From Amycolatopsis lurida (GTDB taxonomy: Bacteria; Actinomycetota; Actinomycetes; Mycobacteriales; Pseudonocardiaceae): a DNA stretch of 64,000 nucleotides. Location: contig NZ_FNTA01000004.1 of assembly GCF_900105055.1 (NCBI RefSeq), positions 5,797,501 to 5,861,500 of the forward strand, written 5' to 3'. Below, piece after piece: positions 50,710 to 59,165 of this stretch; position 1 is the first letter of the stretch, and each line of letters starts with the position of its first letter. The notes under the pieces are model-generated. The model made no database searches. It had not been told where the DNA came from and saw only the letters and a list, made by a program, of their open reading frames with translations. A program made the translations under genes and the position numbers.

Positions 50710-51891
50710 GTGTCCGGTTCCGTGATCCTGGGTGCCGCCCGTACACCGATCGGGCGATTGCTCGGTTCCCTGAAGGACTTCTCGGGCGCGCAACTCGGCG
50801 GATTCGCCATCAAGGCGGCGCTGGAGCAGGCCGGTGTCTCGCCGGACGCGGTCCAGTACACGATCATGGGCCAGGTGCTCACCGCGGGCGCGGGCCAGAT
50901 CCCGGCCCGTCAGGCCGCGGTCGCCGCCGGTATCCCGATGAGCGTCCCGGCGCTGACCATCAACAAGGTCTGCCTCTCCGGCCTCGACGCCATCGCGCTG
51001 GCCGACCAGCTCATCCGCGCGGGGGAGTTCGACCTGATCGTGGCGGGCGGCCAGGAGTCGATGACCCAGTCGCCGCACCTGCTGCCGAAGTCCCGCGCGG
51101 GGTTCAAGTACGGCGACACCACGCTCGTCGACCACATGGCGTACGACGGTCTGTTCTGCGCCTTCGACCAGGTCGCCATGGGCTCGTCGACGGAGAAGTA
51201 CAACAGCCGCTACGGGATCACCCGTGAGCAGCAGGACGAGTTCTCCGCGCGGTCGCACCAGCGCGCCGCCGCCGCCATCGCGGAGGGCCGCTTCGACGCC
51301 GAGATCGCGCCGGTGTCGATCCCGCAGTGCAAGGGCGACCCGGTCGTCTTCTCGAAGGACGAGGGCGTCCGCGCCGACACCACCGCCGAAGGCCTCGCGA
51401 AACTGCGTCCCGCCTTCGCTTCCGATGGCACCATCACCGCCGGCTCGGCTTCGCAGATCTCCGACGGCGCGGCCGCGGTGATCGTCGCGAGCAAGGCCAA
51501 GGCCGAGGAACTGGGCCTGACCCCGCTCGCCGAGATCGGCGCGCACGGCGTGGTCGCCGGTCCGGACGCCAGCCTGCACGAGCAGCCGTCGAACGCGATC
51601 CTGGCCGCGCTGGCCAAGGCGAACCTGACCGCGGACGCGCTCGACCTCGTCGAGATCAACGAGGCGTTCGCCGCCGTCGGCCTGGTCTCGGCCGACAAGC
51701 TCGGGCTCGACCCGGAGAAGGTGAACGTCGACGGTGGCGCCATCGCGCTCGGCCACCCGATCGGCGCGTCCGGCGCGCGGCTCGCCGTGCACCTGGTCCA
51801 CGAACTCCGCCGTCGCGGCGGCGGGCTCGGCGCGGCCGCCCTCTGCGGTGGTGGCGGCCAGGGCGACGCGCTGCTGATCCGCGTTCCGTAA
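50710..51891 (+). CDS. Acetyl-CoA C-acetyltransferase (thiolase)
   Basis: The 393-residue thiolase has active-site Cys in INKVCLSGLDAIALA (about 88), His in LGHPIGASGARLAVH (about 350) and second Cys in LCGGGGQGDAL (about 381). It condenses two acetyl-CoA to acetoacetyl-CoA, or cleaves longer 3-ketoacyl-CoA. GTG 50710 follows TTGGAGG. It is divergent from mce and 5 bp from meaB, so it is likely the first gene of a two-gene operon feeding crotonyl-CoA and Ccr. Confidence 0.92.
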   Translation: MSGSVILGAARTPIGRLLGSLKDFSGAQLGGFAIKAALEQAGVSPDAVQYTIMGQVLTAGAGQIPARQAAVAAGIPMSVPALTINKVCLSGLDAIALADQLIRAGEFDLIVAGGQESMTQSPHLLPKSRAGFKYGDTTLVDHMAYDGLFCAFDQVAMGSSTEKYNSRYGITREQQDEFSARSHQRAAAAIAEGRFDAEIAPVSIPQCKGDPVVFSKDEGVRADTTAEGLAKLRPAFASDGTITAGSASQISDGAAAVIVASKAKAEELGLTPLAEIGAHGVVAGPDASLHEQPSNAILAALAKANLTADALDLVEINEAFAAVGLVSADKLGLDPEKVNVDGGAIALGHPIGASGARLAVHLVHELRRRGGGLGAAALCGGGGQGDALLIRVP

Positions 51892-51896
51892 AGCCC

Positions 51897-52865
51897 TTGC
51901 CGGTACAGCTGGACATCGACGAACTGGTCGGTCGCGCGCGGGACGGCGTCCCCCGCGCGATCGCCCGGTTGTTGTCGCTGGTCGAGGACGCTCATCCACG
52001 GTTGCCCGAGGTCGCGGCGAAGCTGACACCGCACACCGGCAACGCGCGGGTCGTCGGTCTGACCGGTCCGCCCGGTGTCGGCAAGTCGACATCGACGTCC
52101 GCGCTGCTCACGGCCCTGCGGGCGCGGGGCTTGCGGGTCGGCGTGCTGGCGATCGACCCGTCGTCGCCGTTTTCCGGCGGCGCGCTGCTCGGCGACCGGA
52201 TTCGGATGACCGAACACGCCACCGATCCGGGCGTCTTCATCCGGTCGATGGCCACGCGCGGTCATCTCGGCGGGCTGTCGTGGGCGACGCCGCAGGCGGT
52301 CCGGGTGCTCGACGCGGCCGGGTTCGACGTCGTGCTGATCGAGACCGTCGGCGTCGGTCAGTCCGAAGTGGACGTCGTGAAACTGGCCGACACCACGGTC
52401 GTCCTGCTCGCGCCCGGGATGGGTGACGGGATCCAGGCGGCCAAGGCGGGCGTGCTGGAGATCGCGGACGTGTTCGTGGTCAACAAGGCCGACCGCGAGG
52501 GCGCGGACGCGACCGTGCACGACCTCAAGCAGATGATCTCCTTGGTGCGCCGGGAGATCCGCGGCCCGAGCTGGCGTCAGCCGATCGTGCGAACGGTGGC
52601 CTCGCGCGGCGAAGGCGTCGAGGACGTCGTCCGCGCGCTCGACGAACACCACGACTGGTTGGTCCGGCGCGACGAACTGCCCCGCCGCCGTGCGGCGCGG
52701 GCCCGGGACGAGGTCGAGGCGATCGCCGTGCAGCGGCTGCGTGCGGAAATCGTCGACCTGCGCTCCGGAGACCGGCTCACCGAATTGGCCGAACGCGTGG
52801 TCGCGCGGAAACTCGACCCCTTCGCGGCGGCCGACGAACTCATCGCGGACCTTCGCGGCTCGTGA
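51897..52865 (+). CDS. meaB: MeaB-type GTPase, methylmalonyl-CoA mutase chaperone
   Basis: The 322-residue G3E GTPase has Walker A TGPPGVGKSTSTSALL, the metal loop IDPSSPFSGGALLGDRIRM (shortened here as IDPSSPFSGG), switch region IETVGVGQSEVDV and NKAD for guanine specificity, all typical of MeaB/ArgK. It guards and reloads B12 on methylmalonyl-CoA mutase. The start appears to be TTG 51897, since no ATG or GTG fits. Its stop TGA lies in the left arm of the palindrome at 52861. Confidence 0.92.
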   Translation: MPVQLDIDELVGRARDGVPRAIARLLSLVEDAHPRLPEVAAKLTPHTGNARVVGLTGPPGVGKSTSTSALLTALRARGLRVGVLAIDPSSPFSGGALLGDRIRMTEHATDPGVFIRSMATRGHLGGLSWATPQAVRVLDAAGFDVVLIETVGVGQSEVDVVKLADTTVVLLAPGMGDGIQAAKAGVLEIADVFVVNKADREGADATVHDLKQMISLVRREIRGPSWRQPIVRTVASRGEGVEDVVRALDEHHDWLVRRDELPRRRAARARDEVEAIAVQRLRAEIVDLRSGDRLTELAERVVARKLDPFAAADELIADLRGS

Positions 52866-52902
52866 GTGGTAAGGACGGTTCTAACCGTCCTCACCACTCA
52901 CG
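52861..52902. terminator. 20-bp-arm palindrome, bidirectional terminator (copy 2)
   Basis: Arms 52861-52880 and 52883-52902. It differs from the element at 2692-2733 in a single base (a T to C in the right arm) and again sits at a gene end between convergent genes. Confidence 0.75.
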
Positions 52903-52907
52903 AGGTT

Positions 52908-53252
52908 TCAGAGGATTTCGATGACGCGGACCTTCGGCGGGCGATTCGGGAAACTGATATCGGTCCACCGGTTGATGCGCACGTCGGCGCCATTGCTGTC
53001 GTAGTACATCAGGTCGTTGTTGCCGGTGTAGATCCGGTCGATCCACCAGCCGCCGAAGCTGATCCGCCCGCGGTTGGCGTAGCAGTCGACGCTGCTGCTC
53101 CCGCCGAGGTGGGACCAGATCTTCAGGTAGTTCTCCCCGTCGCGGCAGGGAATGTGATCGATCGCGAACGAGGTGCCGGTCGGCACGAGCAGGCTGAACG
53201 TGGCGGCAGCGGCGGCCGCCACGGCCAGGACGCGTTTCTTGGTCGAGAACAC
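52908..53252 (-). CDS. Secreted beta/gamma-crystallin-like protein
   Basis: The 114-residue protein has a signal peptide (VLAVAAAAAATFSLLVPTG, cleavage near SFA) and a mature domain of about 85 residues with two cysteines and Greek-key-like pattern ENYLKIWSHLGG, CYANRGRISFGGWWIDRI and DLMYYDSNGADVRI. It resembles Streptomyces crystallin-like killer-toxin or inhibitor folds. Function is not predicted further. GTG 53252 follows AAAGGAG; upstream codons do not fit a signal peptide. Confidence 0.7.
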   Translation of the reverse strand: MFSTKKRVLAVAAAAAATFSLLVPTGTSFAIDHIPCRDGENYLKIWSHLGGSSSVDCYANRGRISFGGWWIDRIYTGNNDLMYYDSNGADVRINRWTDISFPNRPPKVRVIEIL

Positions 53253-53365
53253 GGAATTCTCCTTTGATCGTGGAAAGGAGCGTGCTTCGAGCATCTCGAT
53301 CACCCGTGGGGATTGTCAATTTCCCGGTGCGTCCGGACAACCGACTCTGGTCCAACGGGCAGCCG

Positions 53366-53953
53366 TCAGAATTCGACGTACATCTTGATGTCGCCGAAAT
53401 CGCTGTCGAGATTGTCCAGATGGGCGATCGCGTCCTCTTTCCAGACCTCGAGCTGATTCGTCTCGCCGTAGGTGAGCTGTTCGCCGTCTGCCACCTTGTG
53501 GGCGTAGTTCGTGATCGTGACGGTCTGGCCCCGGCAGAACTCGACGCGTTCCAGGAACCGGTCGGCCATGTCGGGGTCGAAGACCCGGCCCATCCGGACG
53601 TAGCCGTTGTTGATGTGCTCCTCGCAGTAGAAGTGCGCCGCGGCCGAGGCGATCCACTCGGTGAGCGACGCGTCGCGGGGCGGCCACTTCTCCCGGACGT
53701 GCGACTTGATCTCCCTGGCGAGGCGGATGACGCGGCGCCGTTCGAGGTCGGTCAGCCCGTCCTCCTTGCGGAAGTCGAGGATCATGTCGTCGACGACCTT
53801 GGCGAGCCTGAGCATGCGCGGCTTGTCGAGTTCGGCCGGTTTCTCCGGCGGCAGCCCGGCCATGACCCTCTCGTGCACGAGGACGTACTGCGTGTACGCG
53901 TACAGAAAGGTCAGGGCGTTCAGCTGCCATTGGTGTCGTTCGGCGATCTCCAC
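53366..53953 (-). CDS. Conserved hypothetical protein, helical
   Basis: The 195-residue protein has no signal or membrane segment. It is mostly helical with charged runs (RRRVIRLAREIKSHVREKWPP) and a pair of aromatic-rich helices (LNALTFLYAYTQYVLVHERV). I do not recognise the family. It looks conserved rather than random because of its third-position GC bias and the well-formed C-terminus. GTG 53953 is the first suitable start, with AGGGTCGG upstream. Confidence 0.6.
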   Translation of the reverse strand: MEIAERHQWQLNALTFLYAYTQYVLVHERVMAGLPPEKPAELDKPRMLRLAKVVDDMILDFRKEDGLTDLERRRVIRLAREIKSHVREKWPPRDASLTEWIASAAAHFYCEEHINNGYVRMGRVFDPDMADRFLERVEFCRGQTVTITNYAHKVADGEQLTYGETNQLEVWKEDAIAHLDNLDSDFGDIKMYVEF

Positions 53954-54051
53954 GGTTCCGACCCTAACCGCGGACCTACTTCCGGACCTGTGTGAGCGCC
54001 GGGGATTCACCCTATGCTCTGCTCTTCGTCCACGGCTGGGAGGCAGGAACC

Positions 54052-54780
54052 GTGCAGAGGATCGCGAAGGTCTTTGTGGCAGTGCTGGGAGCAGGGCTGA
54101 TGCTCGCGGCAGGCACCGGGACGGCATCGGCGGAGGGTGCGCCGCCGAAGGTCACGAAGGGGCCGTGCCAGTACACGCAGACGCCGGACGAGCCGGCCGC
54201 GCGGCCGGTCCCGTTGCCGCCGGACCCCCGGCGCACGCCGGACCGGGGCAAGGTCCCGGTGCAGCTGAAGACCAACCAGGGCAAGATCGACCTGACCCTC
54301 GATCGGGCGAAGGCGCCGTGCACGGTGCAGAGCTTCCTGCACCTGGCGAAGCACCGTTTCTACGACCGCACGACGTGTCACCGGCTGACCGCGTACCCGA
54401 CCTTGAAGGTCCTGCAGTGCGGTGACCCGAGCGGCACCGGCGAGGGCGGCCCCGGCTACAAGTACAAGGACGAGCTGCCCGTGGGCCTGCCGCCCGCGCC
54501 GACCGACCCGACCGGCGAGCGCAAGGTGTACGCGCGTGGCGTCCTCGCGATGGCCAACGCGGGTCCGGCGACGAACGGTAGCCAGTTCTTCGTCGTGTAC
54601 GGCGACTCCGCGCTTCGCCCGAACTACACGATCTTCGGCACCGTGGGCCACGAAGGCCTCGAAACCCTCGACGACGTCGCCGCCGGGGGCATCAAGCCGA
54701 CCCCGGAGAACCCCGCCCCGGTCGACGGCGCCCCCGTCCTGAAGACCGACATCCTCCGGGCACGCCCCTGGTTCTGCTGA
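54052..54780 (+). CDS. Secreted cyclophilin-type peptidyl-prolyl isomerase
   Basis: The 242-residue protein has a signal peptide (core VAVLGAGLMLAAGTGTASA), a Pro-rich linker, and a cyclophilin domain (about 80-240) with FYDRTTCHRLTAYP, GGPGYKYKDELP, VLAMANAGPATNGSQFFVVYG and YTIFGTVGHEG. The catalytic Arg of FHR is kept as HRL and QFF is present. It speeds prolyl bond isomerisation in exported proteins. GTG 54052 follows GGGAGG. Confidence 0.88.
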   Translation: MQRIAKVFVAVLGAGLMLAAGTGTASAEGAPPKVTKGPCQYTQTPDEPAARPVPLPPDPRRTPDRGKVPVQLKTNQGKIDLTLDRAKAPCTVQSFLHLAKHRFYDRTTCHRLTAYPTLKVLQCGDPSGTGEGGPGYKYKDELPVGLPPAPTDPTGERKVYARGVLAMANAGPATNGSQFFVVYGDSALRPNYTIFGTVGHEGLETLDDVAAGGIKPTPENPAPVDGAPVLKTDILRARPWFC

Positions 54781-54787
54781 CCCCTCT

Positions 54788-54838
54788 CGCAATTCGTCAC
54801 CTACTTGCGCCATCATCGCAAGTAGGTGACGAATTGCG
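54788..54838. terminator. Perfect 22-bp-arm palindrome, bidirectional terminator
   Basis: Arms 54788-54809 and 54817-54838 around the loop CCATCAT, between the convergent cyclophilin and MocR genes. Unlike the surrounding DNA the arms are moderately AT-rich. Confidence 0.8.
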
Positions 54839-54843
54839 GGGTG

Positions 54844-56223
54844 TCAGGTGACTTCGAAGATGGCCTCGCGCAGGGCTTGGGTGGCGCCGCCGAAAGCGTG
54901 CTTCGCGGCGGCGCCGTACCCGATGATGAGCCCTTCGCGTTGCGGTTCGCCGATCCAGTAGCCGCTGAGGCCTTCGAGCCCGATCGCGCGACGACGGCAG
55001 GCGGCCAGTACCTCCATCTCCCGGGGTAGCTCGCCGGGGAACTGGAGCACCAAGTGCAGCCCGGCGGAGATCCCCTGCGGTAGCACGGAATCCGGCAGGG
55101 CCGCGAGCAGTTCGTCTCGCCGGGACCGGTATTCGATGCGGCAGCGGCGGATGTGCTGGTCGTAGGCGCCCGACTCGATCAGTTCGGCCATCGCCAGCTG
55201 GTCCAGCAGCGCGGGCCGCGCCCCGCTCTCGGCCAGTGCCGTACGCACCGGTTCGACCAAGAACCGCGGCAGCACCATCCAACCCAGCCGCAGCGACGGC
55301 GCGAGCGTCTTGCTCGTCGTGCCCACGTACACGACCCGTTCGGGTGCCAGCGCCTGCAACGCGCCGACCTGCTGATGGTCGAACCGGAACTCGCCGTCGT
55401 AGTCGTCCTCGATGACGACGGCACCGGTTTCCTCCGCCCAACGGGTGAGTTCCGCCCGTCGCTCCGGAGCGAGGGTGACGCCGAGCGGGTACTGGTGCGC
55501 CGGGGTGACCACGACCGCCGGACTGTCCAAAGCGGACACCGTGATCCCGTGGTCGTCGACGGGGACGCCGACCACGCGGGGACCGTTGGCGGCGGCGATG
55601 TTCCGGTAGATGTGCAGCGACGGGTTCTCGAACGCGATCTCGTCCGCGCCGCGCGCGTGCAGCACCCGCGCCAGTACCGCGATCGCGTGCGAGAACCCGG
55701 AGCACACCAGGATACGGGCGGGATCGGCGACCACGCCGCGGCTGCGGGCCAGATACGCGGCGAGCGTTTCCCTCAGCTCCGGGGCACCGGACTCGGCCGT
55801 GTAGTCGAACGCCGACATCGGCGCCTGGTGCAGTGCCCGCCGGGTCGCGGCGAGCCAGGCGGAGCGGGGGAACGCCGACAGGTTCGGCCTGCCGGGGCGC
55901 AGGTCCCAGCGCGGCGCCGGGTCGCGGGGGACCGGCCTCGGCGGTGACGCGGGCAGCGCGCCCGCCGTCGCGACGCGGGTCGGCGCGCCCTGAGTGGTCC
56001 GCAGGTATCCCTCGGCGGCGAGGTCGGCGTAGACCCGGGTGACCGTTCCCCTGGCCACGCCGAGATCCTGCGCCAGCGCCCTGGTCGAGGGCACCGCGGC
56101 GCCCGCCTGCCAGCGTCCCTCCCGGATGGCCGCGCGGATCGCGGCGGCGAGTCCGCTCCGGCCGCTTTCGGGACGCCAGTCCAAGTGGACGTCCATTCCC
56201 GAACTGGACCACGAATCTGCCAT
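54844..56223 (-). CDS. MocR-family (GntR-aminotransferase) regulator, PdxR-like
   Basis: The 459-residue protein fuses a GntR winged helix (about 15-75, with VPSTRALAQDLGVARGTVTRVYADL) to a class I aminotransferase domain (about 115-455) with PLP lysine in TTSKTLAPSLRLGW and IEDDYDGEFRFD. PdxR-like members sense PLP and control pyridoxine synthesis, others different amines. It is divergent from an AhpD-like gene, probably its target. ATG 56223 is preferred; ATG 56196 is possible. Confidence 0.87.
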   Translation of the reverse strand: MADSWSSSGMDVHLDWRPESGRSGLAAAIRAAIREGRWQAGAAVPSTRALAQDLGVARGTVTRVYADLAAEGYLRTTQGAPTRVATAGALPASPPRPVPRDPAPRWDLRPGRPNLSAFPRSAWLAATRRALHQAPMSAFDYTAESGAPELRETLAAYLARSRGVVADPARILVCSGFSHAIAVLARVLHARGADEIAFENPSLHIYRNIAAANGPRVVGVPVDDHGITVSALDSPAVVVTPAHQYPLGVTLAPERRAELTRWAEETGAVVIEDDYDGEFRFDHQQVGALQALAPERVVYVGTTSKTLAPSLRLGWMVLPRFLVEPVRTALAESGARPALLDQLAMAELIESGAYDQHIRRCRIEYRSRRDELLAALPDSVLPQGISAGLHLVLQFPGELPREMEVLAACRRRAIGLEGLSGYWIGEPQREGLIIGYGAAAKHAFGGATQALREAIFEVT

Positions 56224-56225
56224 GA

Positions 56226-56251
56226 GACTGGACCATACTCGTGGGCCAGTC
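56226..56251. promoter_or_regulatory. Candidate MocR operator in divergent promoter
   Basis: GACTGG (56226-56231) and CCAGTC (56246-56251) form a perfect inverted repeat with a 14-bp spacer in the short 46-bp spacer between the MocR and AhpD-like genes. A possible -10 TACT lies within. Confidence 0.45.
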
Positions 56252-56269
56252 GCCGCTAGATTCGACGGT

Positions 56270-56734
56270 ATGACCGAGCGAATCCATGTGGGCAAGCGAG
56301 TGCCCGAGATCTACCAGGCCATGGCGAAACTGCAGGCCGAAGTCGAGAAGGCCGCCGCCAACGCCGGGGTCGACCAGAAGATCCTCGAACTGGTGAAGAT
56401 GCGGTCGTCGCAGATCAACCACTGCGCGTTCTGTCTCGACATGCACTCCCACGACGCGCTGCAGATGGGCGAGTCGCCGCGGCGGCTGTTCGTGCTGCAG
56501 GGCTGGCGCGAGACCGAACTGTTCACCGAGCAGGAGCGCGCCGCCCTCGCGCTCACCGAGGCGATCACGAACGTGGCGACCCTGCACGACGTGCCGGACG
56601 ACGTCTACGAAGAGGCCACCCGCGTCTTCACCGAGGAGCAGTACCGCGCCATCGTCTGGGAGGCCATCGCGATCAACAGCTGGAACCGGATGTGCGTGAC
56701 CAGCCACGCGCCGCTGCCCGAGCGCGCCGAATGA
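56270..56734 (+). CDS. AhpD-like / carboxymuconolactone decarboxylase family protein
   Basis: The 154-residue protein is helical and carries the AhpD CxxC motif in NHCAFCLDMHSHDAL with the downstream His. Related YciW/AhpD-type proteins are disulfide-reducing or peroxidase-associated. ATG 56270 is the first suitable start, with GACGGT upstream. It is divergent from MocR and coupled by ATGA to the next gene, so the pair form a small operon. Confidence 0.87.
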   Translation: MTERIHVGKRVPEIYQAMAKLQAEVEKAAANAGVDQKILELVKMRSSQINHCAFCLDMHSHDALQMGESPRRLFVLQGWRETELFTEQERAALALTEAITNVATLHDVPDDVYEEATRVFTEEQYRAIVWEAIAINSWNRMCVTSHAPLPERAE

Positions 56735-57474
56735 CGGCGGCTCGGCTGCGGGAGCTGCACGTCGCGGGTACGCCGCTGCTCCTGCCGAACGCGTGGGACG
56801 CCGACAGCGCGCGTCTCGTGGAAGCCGCCGGGTTCCCCGTCGTGGCGACGAGTTCGTTCGCCGTGGCCAAGGTTCTCGGGTACGAAGACGGGGAAGACGC
56901 GCCCGCCGCCGAGATGTTCGCGGCGGCGGCGAGGATCGCGCGGGCGGTCTCGGTGCCGGTGACCGTCGACGTCGAAGGCGGATACGGGCTCGAAGCGGGT
57001 GAACTCGCGGCGAGGCTGGCCGAGGCGGGCGCCGTCGGCTGCAACTACGAGGACACCGATCACGCTTCAGGTGGAGTACGCCCACTCGAGGCGCAGGCGA
57101 AACGGGTCGCGAAGTTGCGCGAGGCCGCCGGCGACGCGCTGGTGATCAACGCCCGCGTCGACGTCTTCCTCGGCGCGTCCGACGAACGAGCGGTACTGGA
57201 CGACGCGATCTTGCGGGCCAAGGCGTACTTCGAGGCCGGGGCGGACTGCGTCTATCCGATCATGGTGAAGTCGCCGGAGGTGCTCGGCGAGTTCGTGAAG
57301 GCGGTGGCGCCGGGAGCGGTCAACGCCGCCCCGGTGCCCGGAGGCCCCGATCTCTCCGCGCTCACCGCACTGGGGGTGGCGCGGATCTCGCTGGGCACCG
57401 GGCTGTGGAAGTCCGTCCGCGCCGATCTCCGCGCGAAACTGGCCGAACTGACGGCGGGGAAGCTGCCTTACTAG
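56731..57474 (+). CDS. Isocitrate lyase/PEP mutase family enzyme
   Basis: The 247-residue protein has LLLPNAWDADSARLVEAAGF, metal-binding VDVEGGYG, VGCNYEDTDH and the late VPGGPDLSALTALGVARIS, typical of the short PEP-mutase subgroup (phosphonopyruvate hydrolase or carboxyvinyl-carboxyphosphonate phosphorylmutase-like). The Cys/His catalytic loop of isocitrate lyase is absent. The substrate is unknown. ATG 56731 overlaps the preceding stop as ATGA. Confidence 0.85.
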   Translation: MTAARLRELHVAGTPLLLPNAWDADSARLVEAAGFPVVATSSFAVAKVLGYEDGEDAPAAEMFAAAARIARAVSVPVTVDVEGGYGLEAGELAARLAEAGAVGCNYEDTDHASGGVRPLEAQAKRVAKLREAAGDALVINARVDVFLGASDERAVLDDAILRAKAYFEAGADCVYPIMVKSPEVLGEFVKAVAPGAVNAAPVPGGPDLSALTALGVARISLGTGLWKSVRADLRAKLAELTAGKLPY

Positions 57475-57486
57475 GGGAAGTGGGAA

Positions 57487-57533
57487 CCGGGGCGGTGCGG
57501 CCGGGGGCGTTGGAGCCGGCCGCACCGCCCCGG
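57487..57533. terminator. Perfect 18-bp-arm GC-rich terminator
   Basis: Arms 57487-57504 and 57516-57533 with an 11-base loop, between the convergent PEP-mutase and symporter genes. It would end both. Confidence 0.8.
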
Positions 57534-57536
57534 CGA

Positions 57537-59165
57537 TCAGTGGGCGACGGCCTTTTCGGCGCCCGCGCCGGTGAGCGAGCGGACCTCCATCTCCGCGTAC
57601 TTCTTCTGGTTGTGCTCCTTGGACAGCACGGTTCCGAGCCAGCCGAGGAAGAACGCCACGGGAATCGAGACGAGACCCGGGTTGTCCAGCGGGAACCAGT
57701 GGAAGTCGACGCCCTGGATCATCGAGGCGCTCTTCCCGGTCTTCGGGTCCACCGGCTTACCCGAGACCGCCGGCGAGAACACGATCAGCACAATGCAGAC
57801 CGCGAGACCGCCGTAGATGCTCCACAGCGCGCCCTGGGTGTTGAACCGCTTCCAGAACAGCGAATACAGGATGGTCGGCAGGTTCGCCGACGCCGCCACC
57901 GCGAAGGCCAGCGCCACCAGGAACGCGATGTTCTGCCCGTTGGCGAGGATGCCGCCGAGGATCGCGACCGCGCCGATCACCAGCGCGGTGATCCTGGCGA
58001 CCTTCACCTCCGAATCCGGGGACGCCTTGCCCTTCTTGATCACGCTGGCGTAGACGTCGTGCGCGAACGACGCCGACGCCGTGATCGTCAGGCCCGCGAC
58101 CACCGCGAGGATCGTCGCGAAGGCGATCGCCGCGATCAGGCCGAGCAGGATCGGGCCGCCCAGTTCGAGCGCCAGCAGCGGGGCCGCCGAGTTCACGCCA
58201 CCCGGCGCGGCCTTGATCTTGTCGGCGCCGACCAGCGCGCCGGCGCCGTAGCCGAGCACCAGGGTGAACAGGTAAAAGACGCCGATCAGCGCGATCGCCC
58301 ACACCACGGAACGGCGGGCTTCCTTCGCGGTCGGCACCGTGTAGAAGCGCATGAGGACGTGCGGCAGGCCCGCGGTACCGAGCACCAGCGCGATGCCCAG
58401 CGACAGGAAGTCGAGCTTCGTCGTACCGGTCTTGCCGTACTGGTTGCCCGGCCCGAGCAGCGCCTCACCGGCCCTGCCCGCCTTGTCCACGGCGCCCTGC
58501 AGCAGCGCGGAAAGGTTGAAGCCGTACATGGCCAGCACCCACAGCGTCATCGCGAGCGCGCCGGCGATGAGCAGCGCCGCCTTGATGATCTGGACCCACG
58601 TGGTGCCCTTCATCCCGCCGATGAGCACGTAGGCGATCATGATGATGCCGACGATCACGATGATCGCGGCCTGCCCGGCCTTGCTCTCGATCCCGAGCAG
58701 CAGCGCGACGAGGCCACCGGCGCCCGCCATCTGCGCCAGCAGGTAGAAGAACGACACCGCCAGCGTGGACGTCGCCGCCGCGGCCCGCACCGGGCGCTGC
58801 TTCATCCGGAACGCCAGCACGTCGCCCATGGTGAACTTGCCGGTGTTGCGCAGCAATTCCGCGACCAGCAGTAACGCGACCAGCCAGGCGACCAGGAAGC
58901 CGATGGAGTAAAGGAAACCGTCGTAGCCGTAGATGGCGATCGCGCCCGCGATCCCGAGGAACGACGCGGCGGACAGGTAGTCACCCGCGATGGCGACGCC
59001 GTTCTGCGGGCCGGTGAACGCGCGGCCGGCGGCGTAGTAGTCCGAAGCCGTCTTCGTGTTGCGGCTCGCCCGGAACACGACGAACAGCGTGACCACCACG
59101 AACAGGCCGAAGATGGTGATGTTGAGTACGGGGCTGCTGCCCTCGACTCCGGCGGCGAGGTTCAT
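57537..59165 (-). CDS. Cation/acetate symporter (SSS family, ActP/MctC-like)
   Basis: The 542-residue protein has about 13 membrane segments and the SSS motifs DYYAAGRAFTGPQNGVAIAGDYLSAASFLG (shortened: GDYLSAASFLG), LIGGMKGTTWVQIIKAALL, GTAGLPHVLMRFYTVP and ASASFAHDVYA. It matches ActP-like sodium-coupled monocarboxylate uptake systems. Its 5' end overlaps the DUF485 gene by 4 bp, the normal pairing for ActP. It closes the operon. Confidence 0.93.
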   Translation of the reverse strand: MNLAAGVEGSSPVLNITIFGLFVVVTLFVVFRASRNTKTASDYYAAGRAFTGPQNGVAIAGDYLSAASFLGIAGAIAIYGYDGFLYSIGFLVAWLVALLLVAELLRNTGKFTMGDVLAFRMKQRPVRAAAATSTLAVSFFYLLAQMAGAGGLVALLLGIESKAGQAAIIVIVGIIMIAYVLIGGMKGTTWVQIIKAALLIAGALAMTLWVLAMYGFNLSALLQGAVDKAGRAGEALLGPGNQYGKTGTTKLDFLSLGIALVLGTAGLPHVLMRFYTVPTAKEARRSVVWAIALIGVFYLFTLVLGYGAGALVGADKIKAAPGGVNSAAPLLALELGGPILLGLIAAIAFATILAVVAGLTITASASFAHDVYASVIKKGKASPDSEVKVARITALVIGAVAILGGILANGQNIAFLVALAFAVAASANLPTILYSLFWKRFNTQGALWSIYGGLAVCIVLIVFSPAVSGKPVDPKTGKSASMIQGVDFHWFPLDNPGLVSIPVAFFLGWLGTVLSKEHNQKKYAEMEVRSLTGAGAEKAVAH

